DNA of 64,000 bases, from positions 4,417,001 through 4,481,000 of the forward strand of contig NZ_CP088247.1 of assembly GCF_021117295.1 (NCBI RefSeq), written 5' to 3'. This document shows, piece after piece, positions 1-7,420 of this stretch (the stretch's first letter is position 1; every line of letters begins with the position of its first letter). The position numbers and the translations under genes were made by a program. Below the pieces are notes generated by a model, which saw only the letters and a program-made list of their open reading frames with translations, was not told the DNA's origin and made no database searches. This stretch comes from Methylorubrum sp. B1-46. Its GTDB lineage: Bacteria > Pseudomonadota > Alphaproteobacteria > Rhizobiales > Beijerinckiaceae.

Positions 1-503
1 GTCACCAGCGGGTTCAGCTTGTAGCCGCCGTTGAGGTAGCCGACGCGGGCGGCGCCGATCGGGCCCATGAACGGCACGCCGGAGAGCGTGAGCGCGGCCG
101 AGGCCGCCACCATCGAGACGATATCGGGATCGTTCTCGAGATCGTGGGAGAGGACGGTGACGACGACCTGGGTGTCGTTGCGCCAGCCCTCGACGAAGAG
201 CGGGCGGATCGGACGGTCGATCAGGCGGGAGACCAGGGTCTCCTTCTCGGAGGGACGGCCCTCGCGCTTGAAGTAGCCGCCCGGGATGCGGCCGGCGGCG
301 TAGGCGCGCTCCTGGTAGTTCACGGTCAGCGGCATGAAGTCGATGCCGGCCTTGGGCTCCTTGGCCGCGACCACGGTGGCCAGCACGGTGGTCTCGCCAT
401 AAGTGGCGACCACGGCGCCGTCCGCCTGACGGGCGGTCTTGCCGGTCTCGAGGACCAGCTTGCGGTCGCCCCAGATCAGCTCTTCACGTTGTACGTCGAA
501 CAT
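1..503 (-). CDS. pnp: Polyribonucleotide nucleotidyltransferase, N-terminal part (cut by window edge)
   Basis: PNPase degrades RNA 3'-to-5' by phosphorolysis and is a core part of bacterial RNA turnover. Reading leftward from the ATG, the protein begins [16 protein letters not shown] and continues through the family signatures [29 protein letters not shown] and [12 protein letters not shown], all from the first RNase PH domain. About 167 residues are visible; the rest, including the second RNase PH, KH and S1 domains, lies beyond the left edge. The gene follows rpsO on the same strand, the usual rpsO-pnp order, with a terminator-like hairpin and a palindromic repeat between them. Family assignment is secure. 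Confidence 0.97.
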   Translation of the reverse strand, partial: MFDVQREELIWGDRKLVLETGKTARQADGAVVATYGETTVLATVVAAKEPKAGIDFMPLTVNYQERAYAAGRIPGGYFKREGRPSEKETLVSRLIDRPIRPLFVEGWRNDTQVVVTVLSHDLENDPDIVSMVAASAALTLSGVPFMGPIGAARVGYLNGGYKLNPLV

Positions 504-687
504 ATGTCTCTTGCCTTCGAACATGCGGTGGGCTGAGCCCGGCGCCGCCAGAGGCAAGACGGCGAGACGCTTCGCCGGAGAAGCGTCTCGCGATCCTGCC
601 CTGGCGCCCTGCGCCTTCAAGCCGCCCGGATTGGACCGGCCGGGCCCCATGCCCGAACGGTCCTTGTTGGTCTGCCGCTCTCTCTTG

Positions 688-716
688 ACGCCGAACCGGT
701 CTCCCCTTCGGCTGAG
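688..716. repeat. Dispersed palindromic repeat, family D, copy 1
   Basis: A 29-bp block lies between rpsO and pnp and recurs identically between the yidB-like and a secreted-protein gene near 30.6 kb. It folds with inner arms GCCGAA/TTCGGC. The outer arms differ between the copies but stay paired: GCTCTC/GAGAGC here and GCGCGCTC/GAGCGCGC in copy 2. Confidence 0.7.
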
Positions 717-727
717 AGCTGCTTATG

Positions 728-750
728 AAAACGCGGCCCCGAAGGACCGC
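728..750 (-). terminator. Candidate intrinsic terminator or processing hairpin after rpsO
   Basis: Read on the minus strand, arms GCGGTCC and GGGCCGC (one G-U pair) close a UUCG loop and are followed by GTTTTC. It begins 11 nt past the rpsO stop. In Escherichia coli a comparable hairpin between rpsO and pnp both attenuates transcription and serves as an RNase site; the same role here is inferred. Confidence 0.7.
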
Positions 751-760
751 GCCGGTTGCC

Positions 761-1030
761 TTAGCGGCGGATGCCGAGGCGCTCGATGAGGGTGCGGTAG
801 CGCGCCTCTTCCTTGCGCTTCAGGTAGTCGAGCAGCGAGCGGCGCTGCGACACCAGCTTCAGGAGGCCGCGGCGGGAGTGGTTGTCCTTGCCGTGGGTCT
901 TGAAGTGGGCGGTCAGGTTGGTGATCCGCTCGGTGAGGATGGCGATCTGGACCTCCGGCGAGCCGGTGTCCTTGTTGCCCTTGGCGTATTCCTTGATGAG
1001 CGCGGTCTTGCGCTCTGCCGTGATCGACAT
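761..1030 (-). CDS. rpsO: 30S ribosomal protein S15
   Basis: S15 is an 89-aa primary 16S rRNA-binding protein that helps nucleate the platform of the 30S subunit. The protein starts [16 protein letters not shown] and contains the family signatures [28 protein letters not shown] and [16 protein letters not shown], ending ERLGIRR. The length matches the family exactly. The open frame extends upstream, but the ATG chosen follows AAGG at suitable spacing and gives the conserved N-terminus. It lies directly upstream of pnp, and the pair is usually co-transcribed. Confidence 0.98.
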   Translation of the reverse strand: MSITAERKTALIKEYAKGNKDTGSPEVQIAILTERITNLTAHFKTHGKDNHSRRGLLKLVSQRRSLLDYLKRKEEARYRTLIERLGIRR

Positions 1031-1309
1031 CGCAGGCCTTTCAGATGCGGTTTGGGTCGGAGGCGCCGCCCGAAGGGCAGGGCGCCTTGAAGCTCGCGGT
1101 CGGGCCGGTGCCGGGATGTCGTCCAGCACGGTCAGCCGCAAGCGGCACAAGCCCCGCCCGTCAGCCGGGTCGAGGCGGCGCGGACCATACACGAAACCGC
1201 GGGAAGTGCCAGTGCCGCCCCGCGCTCGCGTGCCATCCGCTTCGGAGCGCCGCGCGACCGGCGCGATTTTCGCGTTGCCGGACGCGATCCGCTCAAGGCA
1301 GTGAGACGC

Positions 1310-2773
1310 ATGCCTCCTCCTCTCGGCACCCGTAAGCCCCTGGCCGCCCTCCTTGTCAGCGAGTCCGATTCGGGCGGGCCGACCCTGGCCAAAAACCTCT
1401 CCGCCTTCAGTCTCGTCTGCATCGGTGTCGGCGCGACGGTCGGGGCGGGGATCTTCGTGCTCACCGGCACGGCGGCGGCGAACTTCGCCGGGCCCGGTCT
1501 GATGCTCTCCTTCGTGCTCGGGGCGGTGGCGAGCGGGCTGGTGGCGCTCTGCTACGCGGAGCTTGCCGCGATGATGCCTGTCGCCGGCTCGACTTATTCC
1601 TACACCTACGCGACGCTCGGCGCGCTGCCGGCCTGGATCATCGGCTGGGACCTCGTGCTGGAATTTGCGATGGCCGCCGCGACCATCGCCGTCGGCTGGT
1701 CGGGCTACGCCCAGAGCCTCCTGGCCGATGCCGGCCTGCGGCTACCGGCATGGCTCGCCGCGGCGCCGGGGGAGGGCGGGCTCGTCAACGGGCCGGCGGC
1801 TCTCGTCGTGCTGGCGCTCACCGCGCTGCTGATGCGCGACACCCGCGGCGCGGCGCGCACCAACGCCGTGCTGGTGGCGCTGAAGGCCGTGATCATCCTC
1901 GCCTTCCTCGGGATCGGCGCCCTTCATGTCCGGTCCGAGTTGTGGCAGCCGCTGGTGCCGGCCAACGAAGGTACGTTCGGCGCCTTCGGCTGGAGCGGGG
2001 TTTTCCGCGGGGCCGGGGTGGTGTTCTTCGCCTATGTCGGCTTCGAGACGATCTCGACGGCGGCGGGCGAGACCCGCAATCCGCAGCGGGACGCGCCGGT
2101 GGGCCTGCTCGGCTCGCTCGTCGTCACCGCCGCCCTCTACGTGGCTGTGGCCGCCGTGCTCACCGGCCTCGTGCCCTATCGCGAGCTCGACGTGGCCGAC
2201 CCGATCGCGAAAGCGATGGCGGTGACGGGGCTGACCGGCTTCTTGGCGGCGATCAAGCTCGGCGCGCTGATCGGGCTCACCACGGCGGCGCTCACCGCAC
2301 TCTATGGGCAGGCGCGCATCTGCTACGCCATGGCCCGCGATCGCATGCTGCCGGACGCGTTCTCGCGCATCGGCCCGCGAAGCCGGACGCCGTTCGTCGC
2401 GCAAGCGGTGATCGGACTGGCCACCGCACTCGTGGCGGCGCTGGTGCCGATCGGCATCCTCGGCGAACTCGTCAGCATCGGCACGCTGTTCGCGTTCATC
2501 CTCGTCTGCGCCAGCGTGCTGATCCTGCGCCGCACGGAGCCGGACTTGGCGCGGCCCTTCCGGGTGCCGGGTGGCGCGATCGTGCCGGTCGCGGGCATCC
2601 TCGCCTGCCTCGCCCTGATGGCGAGCCTGCCCGGCGACACCTGGCTGCGCCTGCTGGCCTGGCTCGGCCTCGGGCTGGCGATCTGGTTCGGTTACGGCCG
2701 CCGACGGGTTGGTCAAAACCCAGGTTTCGAAAGGACATGTCCTTTCGCGGGTCGAGGGCGGAGCCCTGGTTGA
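1310..2773 (+). CDS. APC-superfamily amino acid permease
   Basis: A membrane transporter of 487 aa, probably an amino-acid/polyamine/organocation (APC) family importer. The first helix carries the family motif [14 protein letters not shown], and there are about 12 hydrophobic segments, including [12 protein letters not shown] and the cytoplasmic loop [16 protein letters not shown]. Substrate cannot be read from sequence; the cationic amino acid transporter subgroup is the best guess. A GTG three codons upstream is an alternative start nearer to AAGG. Oddly, the last roughly 19 residues (from about [11 protein letters not shown] on) are encoded by a dispersed palindromic repeat, so the ancestral stop was probably lost when the repeat inserted. 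Confidence 0.88.
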   Translation: MPPPLGTRKPLAALLVSESDSGGPTLAKNLSAFSLVCIGVGATVGAGIFVLTGTAAANFAGPGLMLSFVLGAVASGLVALCYAELAAMMPVAGSTYSYTYATLGALPAWIIGWDLVLEFAMAAATIAVGWSGYAQSLLADAGLRLPAWLAAAPGEGGLVNGPAALVVLALTALLMRDTRGAARTNAVLVALKAVIILAFLGIGALHVRSELWQPLVPANEGTFGAFGWSGVFRGAGVVFFAYVGFETISTAAGETRNPQRDAPVGLLGSLVVTAALYVAVAAVLTGLVPYRELDVADPIAKAMAVTGLTGFLAAIKLGALIGLTTAALTALYGQARICYAMARDRMLPDAFSRIGPRSRTPFVAQAVIGLATALVAALVPIGILGELVSIGTLFAFILVCASVLILRRTEPDLARPFRVPGGAIVPVAGILACLALMASLPGDTWLRLLAWLGLGLAIWFGYGRRRVGQNPGFERTCPFAGRGRSPG

Positions 2774-2840
2774 AGGGAGGCCGGGGCTCTGCCCCGGCGC
2801 CCCGCCAAAGGGATGATCCCTTTGGAAACCCGAAACTCAG
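2715..2840. repeat. Composite palindromic repeat, family A, copy 1 (inverted)
   Basis: The block contains three nested palindromes: a perfect 20-bp palindrome (CGAAAGGACA and its complement, 2728-2747), an 8-bp-arm hairpin with TCT loop (2780-2798), and a 21-bp palindrome with CCAAAGGGAT arms (2805-2825). Related copies occur near 41.35 and 57.56 kb. All three lie where two genes converge. Here the block overlaps the end of the permease gene. Confidence 0.8.
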
Positions 2841-2950
2841 TACGAGCGGTGATGGCCCGCGGCGCGGCCGCCGCCGTAGCGGCGACGCAGGTACGAGATG
2901 GCCTTGGGCAGGAGGAAGACGACGAGGATCTGGCGCAGGATCGAGCGCAT
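2837..2950 (-). CDS. Small basic single-helix protein, 37 aa
   Basis: A short frame reads MRSILRQILVVFLLPKAISY and then an Arg/Gly/His-rich tail ending HHRSY. It has one hydrophobic stretch flanked by arginines, so it could be a small membrane-associated protein. GGAG stands about 9 bases before the ATG. It is convergent with the permease and downstream of nothing obvious; its stop lies at the edge of the palindromic repeat. Function is unknown. The clear charge pattern and ribosome site favour a real gene, but the size leaves doubt. Confidence 0.45.
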   Translation of the reverse strand: MRSILRQILVVFLLPKAISYLRRRYGGGRAAGHHRSY

Positions 2951-3019
2951 CCGGTGGGACTCCGTGTCTGAAGACTAAAGTTGGAGTTCCAATGCCCGGA
3001 GGGGCGCCCGCGTTCCCGG

Positions 3020-3829
3020 CTACAGTTCCAGCGCCAGCGTGACCGGGACATGGTCGGAGGGCTTGTCCCAGCCGCGCGCCGCACGAAACACCTCGACCCG
3101 ACGCACCGTGCCGGCGAGGTCGGGCGAGACCCAGGCATGGTCGAGGCGCCGGCCCTTGTTGGCGAGTTCCCAGTTCGGCGAGCGGTAGCTCCACCACGTG
3201 TAGATCTTCTCCGGCTCCGGGGTGAGGAGCCGGGCCGCGTCGATCCAGCCGGCCTCGCCCCGCAGGGTCTCCAGCGCCTCGGTCTCGACGGGGGTGTGGC
3301 TCACCACGTCGAGGAGCTGCTTGTGCGACCAGACGTCGTGCTCCAGCGGCGCGACGTTGAGGTCGCCCACCAGGATCGCCGGGCCGGCGACGCGGCGCCC
3401 ACCCCAGGCCCGCAGCTCGGACAGGAAGTCGAGCTTGTGCGCAAATTTCGGGTTGAGGTCGCGGTGGGGCACGTCGCCGCCTGCCGGCACGTAGAAATCA
3501 TGCAGCACGATCCCCGCCGCAGGCCCCGCCTCGGGCCCGAGCACGGCCGAGATATGGCGCGCATCCGCCCGCTCGCAGAAGCGCATCACGTCGCGGGTGA
3601 GGAGGGGAAAGCGCGAGATGATCGCGACGCCGTTATAGCCCTTCTGTCCGGCGAAGACGATGTGCTCGTAGCCCGACCCCTTGAACGCCTTGAGCGGGAA
3701 CAGCTCGTCGGGGCACTTGGTCTCCTGCAGGCAGAGCACGTCGGGCTGCGCCTCCGCTAAGAAGCGCAGTACGGACTCGATGCGCAGGCGCACCGAATTG
3801 ATGTTCCAGGTCGTGACGGTGAGGCGCAA
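3020..3829 (-). CDS. xthA: Exodeoxyribonuclease III (AP endonuclease)
   Basis: Cuts DNA 5' of abasic sites and removes 3' blocking groups in base excision repair. The 269-aa protein has the complete exonuclease-endonuclease-phosphatase signature in order: TWNINSVR near the start, LQETKCPD (metal-binding Glu), FYVPAGGD, VGDLNVAPLEHDVW (catalytic Asp/Asn), RRLDHAWVS and the terminal SDHVPV with the catalytic His. The length is typical. It sits just downstream of the BLUF gene on the same strand, about 70 bp away, and probably has its own promoter. Confidence 0.95.
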   Translation of the reverse strand: MRLTVTTWNINSVRLRIESVLRFLAEAQPDVLCLQETKCPDELFPLKAFKGSGYEHIVFAGQKGYNGVAIISRFPLLTRDVMRFCERADARHISAVLGPEAGPAAGIVLHDFYVPAGGDVPHRDLNPKFAHKLDFLSELRAWGGRRVAGPAILVGDLNVAPLEHDVWSHKQLLDVVSHTPVETEALETLRGEAGWIDAARLLTPEPEKIYTWWSYRSPNWELANKGRRLDHAWVSPDLAGTVRRVEVFRAARGWDKPSDHVPVTLALEL

Positions 3830-3898
3830 CGGACAAGCCTGAGAAGCGGGGCGAGGAATGCCGCCCCGTTAGCCCAACCCGCGCGCCCCGTAAAACCG

Positions 3899-4357
3899 TC
3901 ACGCCGCGGCGGTTTCCTCCTCCAGGGCGAGGCCGTGCAGCACGGCGCACAGCTTGTCGCCCGTCATCTTGGAGAGGTCGAAGCCGCTCTCGCCCGCCAT
4001 GTCGCCGTAGCGCGCCGCATCGGCCTGCGAGGCGCCGACGAAGGCCATCGACCAGTCGGTGAAGAGCCGCGTCTCCACGGCTTCGAAGGCCAGCAGCGAA
4101 ACCTCGCCGTGGCGCTCGTCCTGCTGGATGCGCTCGAAGGTGGTCTCGACCGCCTCGCCCGGCCCTTCCAGCACCTGGGCGAAGCAGCCGGCATTGAACA
4201 TCAGGGCCCCGGTCACGCCGACGCGGGCATTGTTGGTGCGGCTCGCCGCGAGGATGCCGCGGATCGTCTCATGCATCGCCGCCGGTGCGCCGGCGACCCG
4301 GTTGCGGCTGTAGTAGACGAGGCGGCGCAGATCGTTGTTCGACGCGTTCGGGCTCAT
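3899..4357 (-). CDS. BLUF-domain blue-light sensor (flavin-binding)
   Basis: A 152-aa stand-alone BLUF protein, expected to bind FAD and respond to blue light. The key positions are present: Tyr15 in LRRLVYYSR, Asn43 in NNARVGVTG, Gln61 in FAQVLEGP, and the SMAF segment with the Met typical of the fifth strand. There is no output domain, so it should act through a partner. The gene immediately upstream on the same strand, 70 bp away, encodes a GGDEF-EAL enzyme. BLUF and EAL domains are fused in Klebsiella BlrP1, so a split light-to-c-di-GMP module is a reasonable inference. Confidence 0.9.
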   Translation of the reverse strand: MSPNASNNDLRRLVYYSRNRVAGAPAAMHETIRGILAASRTNNARVGVTGALMFNAGCFAQVLEGPGEAVETTFERIQQDERHGEVSLLAFEAVETRLFTDWSMAFVGASQADAARYGDMAGESGFDLSKMTGDKLCAVLHGLALEEETAAA

Positions 4358-4370
4358 CGGGGGCTCCTGG

Positions 4371-4432
4371 GTCAGGATTCTCGGGTCAGAATTCTTGGAT
4401 CGGGATTCTTGGATCGGGATTCTTGGATCAGG
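4371..4432. repeat. 14-bp tandem repeat, 4.4 units
   Basis: Units of the form RTCRGRATTCTYGG are repeated head to tail, and the two central ones are identical (ATCGGGATTCTTGG). The array fills most of the 70-bp gap between the GGDEF-EAL and BLUF genes, and the EAL stop codon lies in the last partial unit. Copy-number slippage would alter the intergenic spacing. Confidence 0.85.
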
Positions 4433-6113
4433 CGTGGGCGACGGCGGGCGACAGCAGCGCGGCGGCCTGGGCCGCCGGCATCGGGCGCCCCGTCAGGTAG
4501 CCCTGGACCTCGGTGCAGCCCTCGGCGCGGATGGCGTCGAGCTGCGAGGCGGTCTCGACGCCCTCGGCGGTGGTGCGCATGCCGAGGCTGGCGCCGAGCC
4601 GGGCAATCGCCCGCACGATCGCCCCGCACTCGGCATTGCCCTCCATGCCGCGCACGAAGGACTGGTCGATCTTGATCTTGTCGAAGGGGAATTTCTGCAG
4701 GTAGCTCAGGGACGAGTAGCCGGTGCCGAAATCGTCCATCGAGATCCTCACGCCGAGCGCGCGCAGGCCGTTGAGCACGTCGAGCACGCTGTCGGTGTTC
4801 TCCAAGAGGGCGCCTTCGGTGATCTCCAGCTCCAGCCGGGTCGGGTCGAGGCCGGTCTGGGCCAGCACGTTCATCACCGTCTCGACCAGCTTGCCGCCGC
4901 GGAACTGCACGGGGGAGAGGTTCACGGCGATCGAGGCGGGCTGCGCCCAGGACGCCGCCTCGCGGCAGGCGGCGCGCAGCGCCCACTCGCCGATGCCGAC
5001 GATGATGCCGATCTCCTCGGCCAGCGGGATGAACAGGGCCGGCGAGACCGGGCCGCGCTCGGGATGGTTCCAGCGCAGCAGCGCCTCGAAGCCGGTCACC
5101 TGGCCCGTTTCCAACTGGATCTGCGGCTGGAAGGCGAGGTCGAACTGCTTGAGGGCGAGGGCCCGGCGCAGGTCGATCTCCAGGCTGCGGCGCGCCTGCA
5201 TCTGCGCGTTCATCGCCGGCTCGAAGAAGCGGTAGGTGCCCCGGCCCTCGGCCTTGGCCCGGTAGAGCGCGAGGTCGGCGTGCTTCAGGAGCGCGTCGGC
5301 GTCGCTCCCGTCGGCGGGGGCCAGCGCGACGCCGACGCTGACGCCGACATTGAGCATGTGGCCGTCGACGACGTAGGTGCGCCCGACCAGATCGACGAGG
5401 CGGCGGGCCAGAGCCTCGGAGGCCTGCGGCTGCTCGGCGCCGGGGAGAGGGCCGACTTGAAGGATGGCGAATTCGTCGCCGCCGAGCCGCGCCACCACGT
5501 CCGCGCTGCGGGTGGCCTTGCGCAGGCGCTCGGCGACCTTGCACAGGAGCGCGTCGCCGACCGGGTGGCCGAGGGTGTCGTTGACCGCCTTGAACCGGTC
5601 GAGGTCGAGCATCAGCACCGCGAGCGGCGCGCCGGTCCGGCCCGCGTCGGCCAGCGCCGCATCGAGGCGGTCGCGCAGGCCGACGCGATTGCACAGGCCG
5701 GTCAGCGGCTCCTGCCGGGCGAGCGCCGCGCCGCGGAGCTGCTCGGTCACGTCCTCGAAGGTGAGGGCGAAGCCGCCGACGGAGAGCGGCGCCAGCGCCG
5801 CCTCGACACGGCGTTCGCCGGTCAGCGTCAGGGGCGCCCGGATCGGGCGGCCCGCGCGCAGGGCGTCGAGAAGCGCGTCGAGAATGGGCTCAGCCTCGGG
5901 CTCCGCGGCCCCGGACGGCGCCAGCAGGGCGGAGAGGGACAGGCCGAGCGGTTCGGCGCAGGAGAGCAGGGCTGCCGCGCGGGCATTGGCAAAAAGAACG
6001 GTGCCGCCCGCGTCGAGCAGGAGAAGGGGGGCGGCCATCTCGGCGAGCGCCGCCTCGAACGGGAGGGAGGTCGGAGGCGACGGAGCGGCGAGGGCGGACA
6101 TCAAAGCGGACAT
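4428..6113 (-). CDS. PAS-GGDEF-EAL cyclic-di-GMP signalling protein
   Basis: A 561-aa cytoplasmic protein that combines an N-terminal PAS-like segment (about 20-120), a diguanylate cyclase domain and a c-di-GMP phosphodiesterase domain. The cyclase motif is intact (RLGGDEF, residues 209-215), as are LDLDRFKAVNDTLGH upstream and the D-rich site. The EAL domain starts FEALLRWNHPERG (343-345 for EAL) and keeps ELEITEG, DDFGTGYSSLSYL, KIKIDQSFV and TTAEGVET, which suggests active phosphodiesterase. There are no membrane segments. A second ATG four codons in is possible. The following gene encodes a BLUF sensor, so light may set the balance of the two activities (inference). Confidence 0.93.
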   Translation of the reverse strand: MSALMSALAAPSPPTSLPFEAALAEMAAPLLLLDAGGTVLFANARAAALLSCAEPLGLSLSALLAPSGAAEPEAEPILDALLDALRAGRPIRAPLTLTGERRVEAALAPLSVGGFALTFEDVTEQLRGAALARQEPLTGLCNRVGLRDRLDAALADAGRTGAPLAVLMLDLDRFKAVNDTLGHPVGDALLCKVAERLRKATRSADVVARLGGDEFAILQVGPLPGAEQPQASEALARRLVDLVGRTYVVDGHMLNVGVSVGVALAPADGSDADALLKHADLALYRAKAEGRGTYRFFEPAMNAQMQARRSLEIDLRRALALKQFDLAFQPQIQLETGQVTGFEALLRWNHPERGPVSPALFIPLAEEIGIIVGIGEWALRAACREAASWAQPASIAVNLSPVQFRGGKLVETVMNVLAQTGLDPTRLELEITEGALLENTDSVLDVLNGLRALGVRISMDDFGTGYSSLSYLQKFPFDKIKIDQSFVRGMEGNAECGAIVRAIARLGASLGMRTTAEGVETASQLDAIRAEGCTEVQGYLTGRPMPAAQAAALLSPAVAHA

Positions 6114-6288
6114 GCGGCCGGACAGCGTCCCGTGAAGGCCGCCCTTCGTGGGCGGCCCGCCTATTGGCCCGGCCTCCTCTCAACGGATGCTTAAAGCGCG
6201 CGTTCGACACAGCGTATTGTTGATGTTGCTCCAAGAATTTTGGCGATTACAACATAGGATATGGCGGTCGATTTCTGGGATCGGGGAT

Positions 6289-6312
6289 CGAAAGCAACTC
6301 ATGTTGCTTTCC
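6289..6312 (-). terminator. Hairpin downstream of the lolA-like gene
   Basis: Perfect 8-bp arms AAAGCAAC/GTTGCTTT enclose a 4-nt loop, about 20 bp past the stop of the lolA-like gene. The minus-strand run-out is not U-rich, so it may act as an RNA 3'-end stabiliser rather than a strict intrinsic terminator. Confidence 0.5.
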
Positions 6313-6330
6313 CCGGACGCGCCTCGCGGA

Positions 6331-7275
6331 TCAGGGATTGCGCCCGTTGATCTGCTGCTGCATCGCCTTGTCCTCGGCGCGGCCGTAATTGATAAAGAAC
6401 AGCGATCCGTCGACCGCCTTGCCCTTCTGCAGGTTGGAGAGCTGCACCGTGGTGAGGTAGCCCTGCGGATCGGTGATCCGCCACTGCGACAGGGTCTTCA
6501 TCTCGGCGTCGAAGTAGAGCTGGATCTTCGACGTGCCGCCGAGCGTCGAGCGGTCTTCCAGCCCGATCCGGACGCCGCCCGGATCGTTGGTGACCTCGCT
6601 CACCGTCAGGTCGCGGGCGAGGTCGATTTTTTCGCGCAGCAGGAATTTCAGCGGCGTCTGCGAGATGAAGTAGAGATCCTGGGTGTTGAGCTTGCGATCA
6701 CGCACGGCGACCGAGGTGCCGTCGGCGATCACTTCGAGCGGGGAGGGCTGATCGTACTCGAAGCGCAGGCGTCCGGGCTTAGCGAGCGTGAGCTTGCCGC
6801 CGATGCGGCGCCCGTCGGCGCCGATCTGGATGAACGAGCCGGTCAGGGTCTGGAAGCCGTTGAAATAGGCGTTGGCCGCCGCGACCACGGTCGCCGGGTC
6901 GGCGTCCTGCAGCGAGGCACCGAGATTGGGGGCGCCCACCGCCGCAACCTGGGTGCCGGACTTCGCGGCCGGCGTCGCCGGAGCGCCGGGCTTGGTCGCC
7001 GCCTTCAGGCTGCCGGTCTTCTCGGCGGGTTTTTCCGCAGGCTTCTCGGCCGCCTTGTCCGTCCCTTTGCCGGGCTTCTGTGCCGCCTTCTTGGCCGGGG
7101 CCGGAGCGGCGTCCGGTTCGGGCGCAGCGGCCGGGGGCGGGGCCGGCTCCTCCTTGCGGCCGAACAGGCCGTCGAGGAAGGAGGAGACCTGGGCGTTCGC
7201 CGGAAGCGGCTGGAGCGCCAGCGCGGCGACCACGAGCAGCGGACCGGCGGCGGGGCGGAGGCGTCGGCCAGTCAT
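6331..7275 (-). CDS. lolA: LolA-like outer-membrane lipoprotein carrier
   Basis: A periplasmic carrier-type protein of 314 aa. An N-terminal signal peptide (PLLVVAALALQPLPANAQ) is followed by about 90 residues rich in Ala, Pro and Lys with KPAEKPAEK repeats, then a LolA fold from about residue 125: ANAYFNGFQTLTGSFIQ, GRLRFEYDQPSPLEVIADG, and VSEVTNDPGGVRIGLED. LolA shuttles lipoproteins from the LolCDE complex to the outer membrane. The long low-complexity linker makes it larger than enterobacterial LolA. It lies 145 bp downstream of ftsK, the common alphaproteobacterial arrangement. Confidence 0.85.
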   Translation of the reverse strand: MTGRRLRPAAGPLLVVAALALQPLPANAQVSSFLDGLFGRKEEPAPPPAAAPEPDAAPAPAKKAAQKPGKGTDKAAEKPAEKPAEKTGSLKAATKPGAPATPAAKSGTQVAAVGAPNLGASLQDADPATVVAAANAYFNGFQTLTGSFIQIGADGRRIGGKLTLAKPGRLRFEYDQPSPLEVIADGTSVAVRDRKLNTQDLYFISQTPLKFLLREKIDLARDLTVSEVTNDPGGVRIGLEDRSTLGGTSKIQLYFDAEMKTLSQWRITDPQGYLTTVQLSNLQKGKAVDGSLFFINYGRAEDKAMQQQINGRNP

Positions 7276-7420
7276 CGTGTGGGCATCTCCGAAAGCTTGC
7301 GGGCGCGCGGGGCTTTTGCCGTCCCGGTGCGGACGCGCGGCTGCGGCGCGTCCGGAAGTCGTGTTCGCCGGTAGAGCCGGCCCCTGTGGCGAATATGCGA
7401 CGGGGGCCGGATCTTGAGGG

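Noticed and set aside
1301..1309. GTG start three codons upstream for the permease
   Set aside because: Possible because AAGG is near, but spacing is too short; the ATG was kept as the more usual start.
4335..6194. A 619-codon plus-strand frame opposite the GGDEF-EAL gene
   Set aside because: It is the antisense shadow of a protein with intact GGDEF and EAL motifs and has no recognisable domain of its own.
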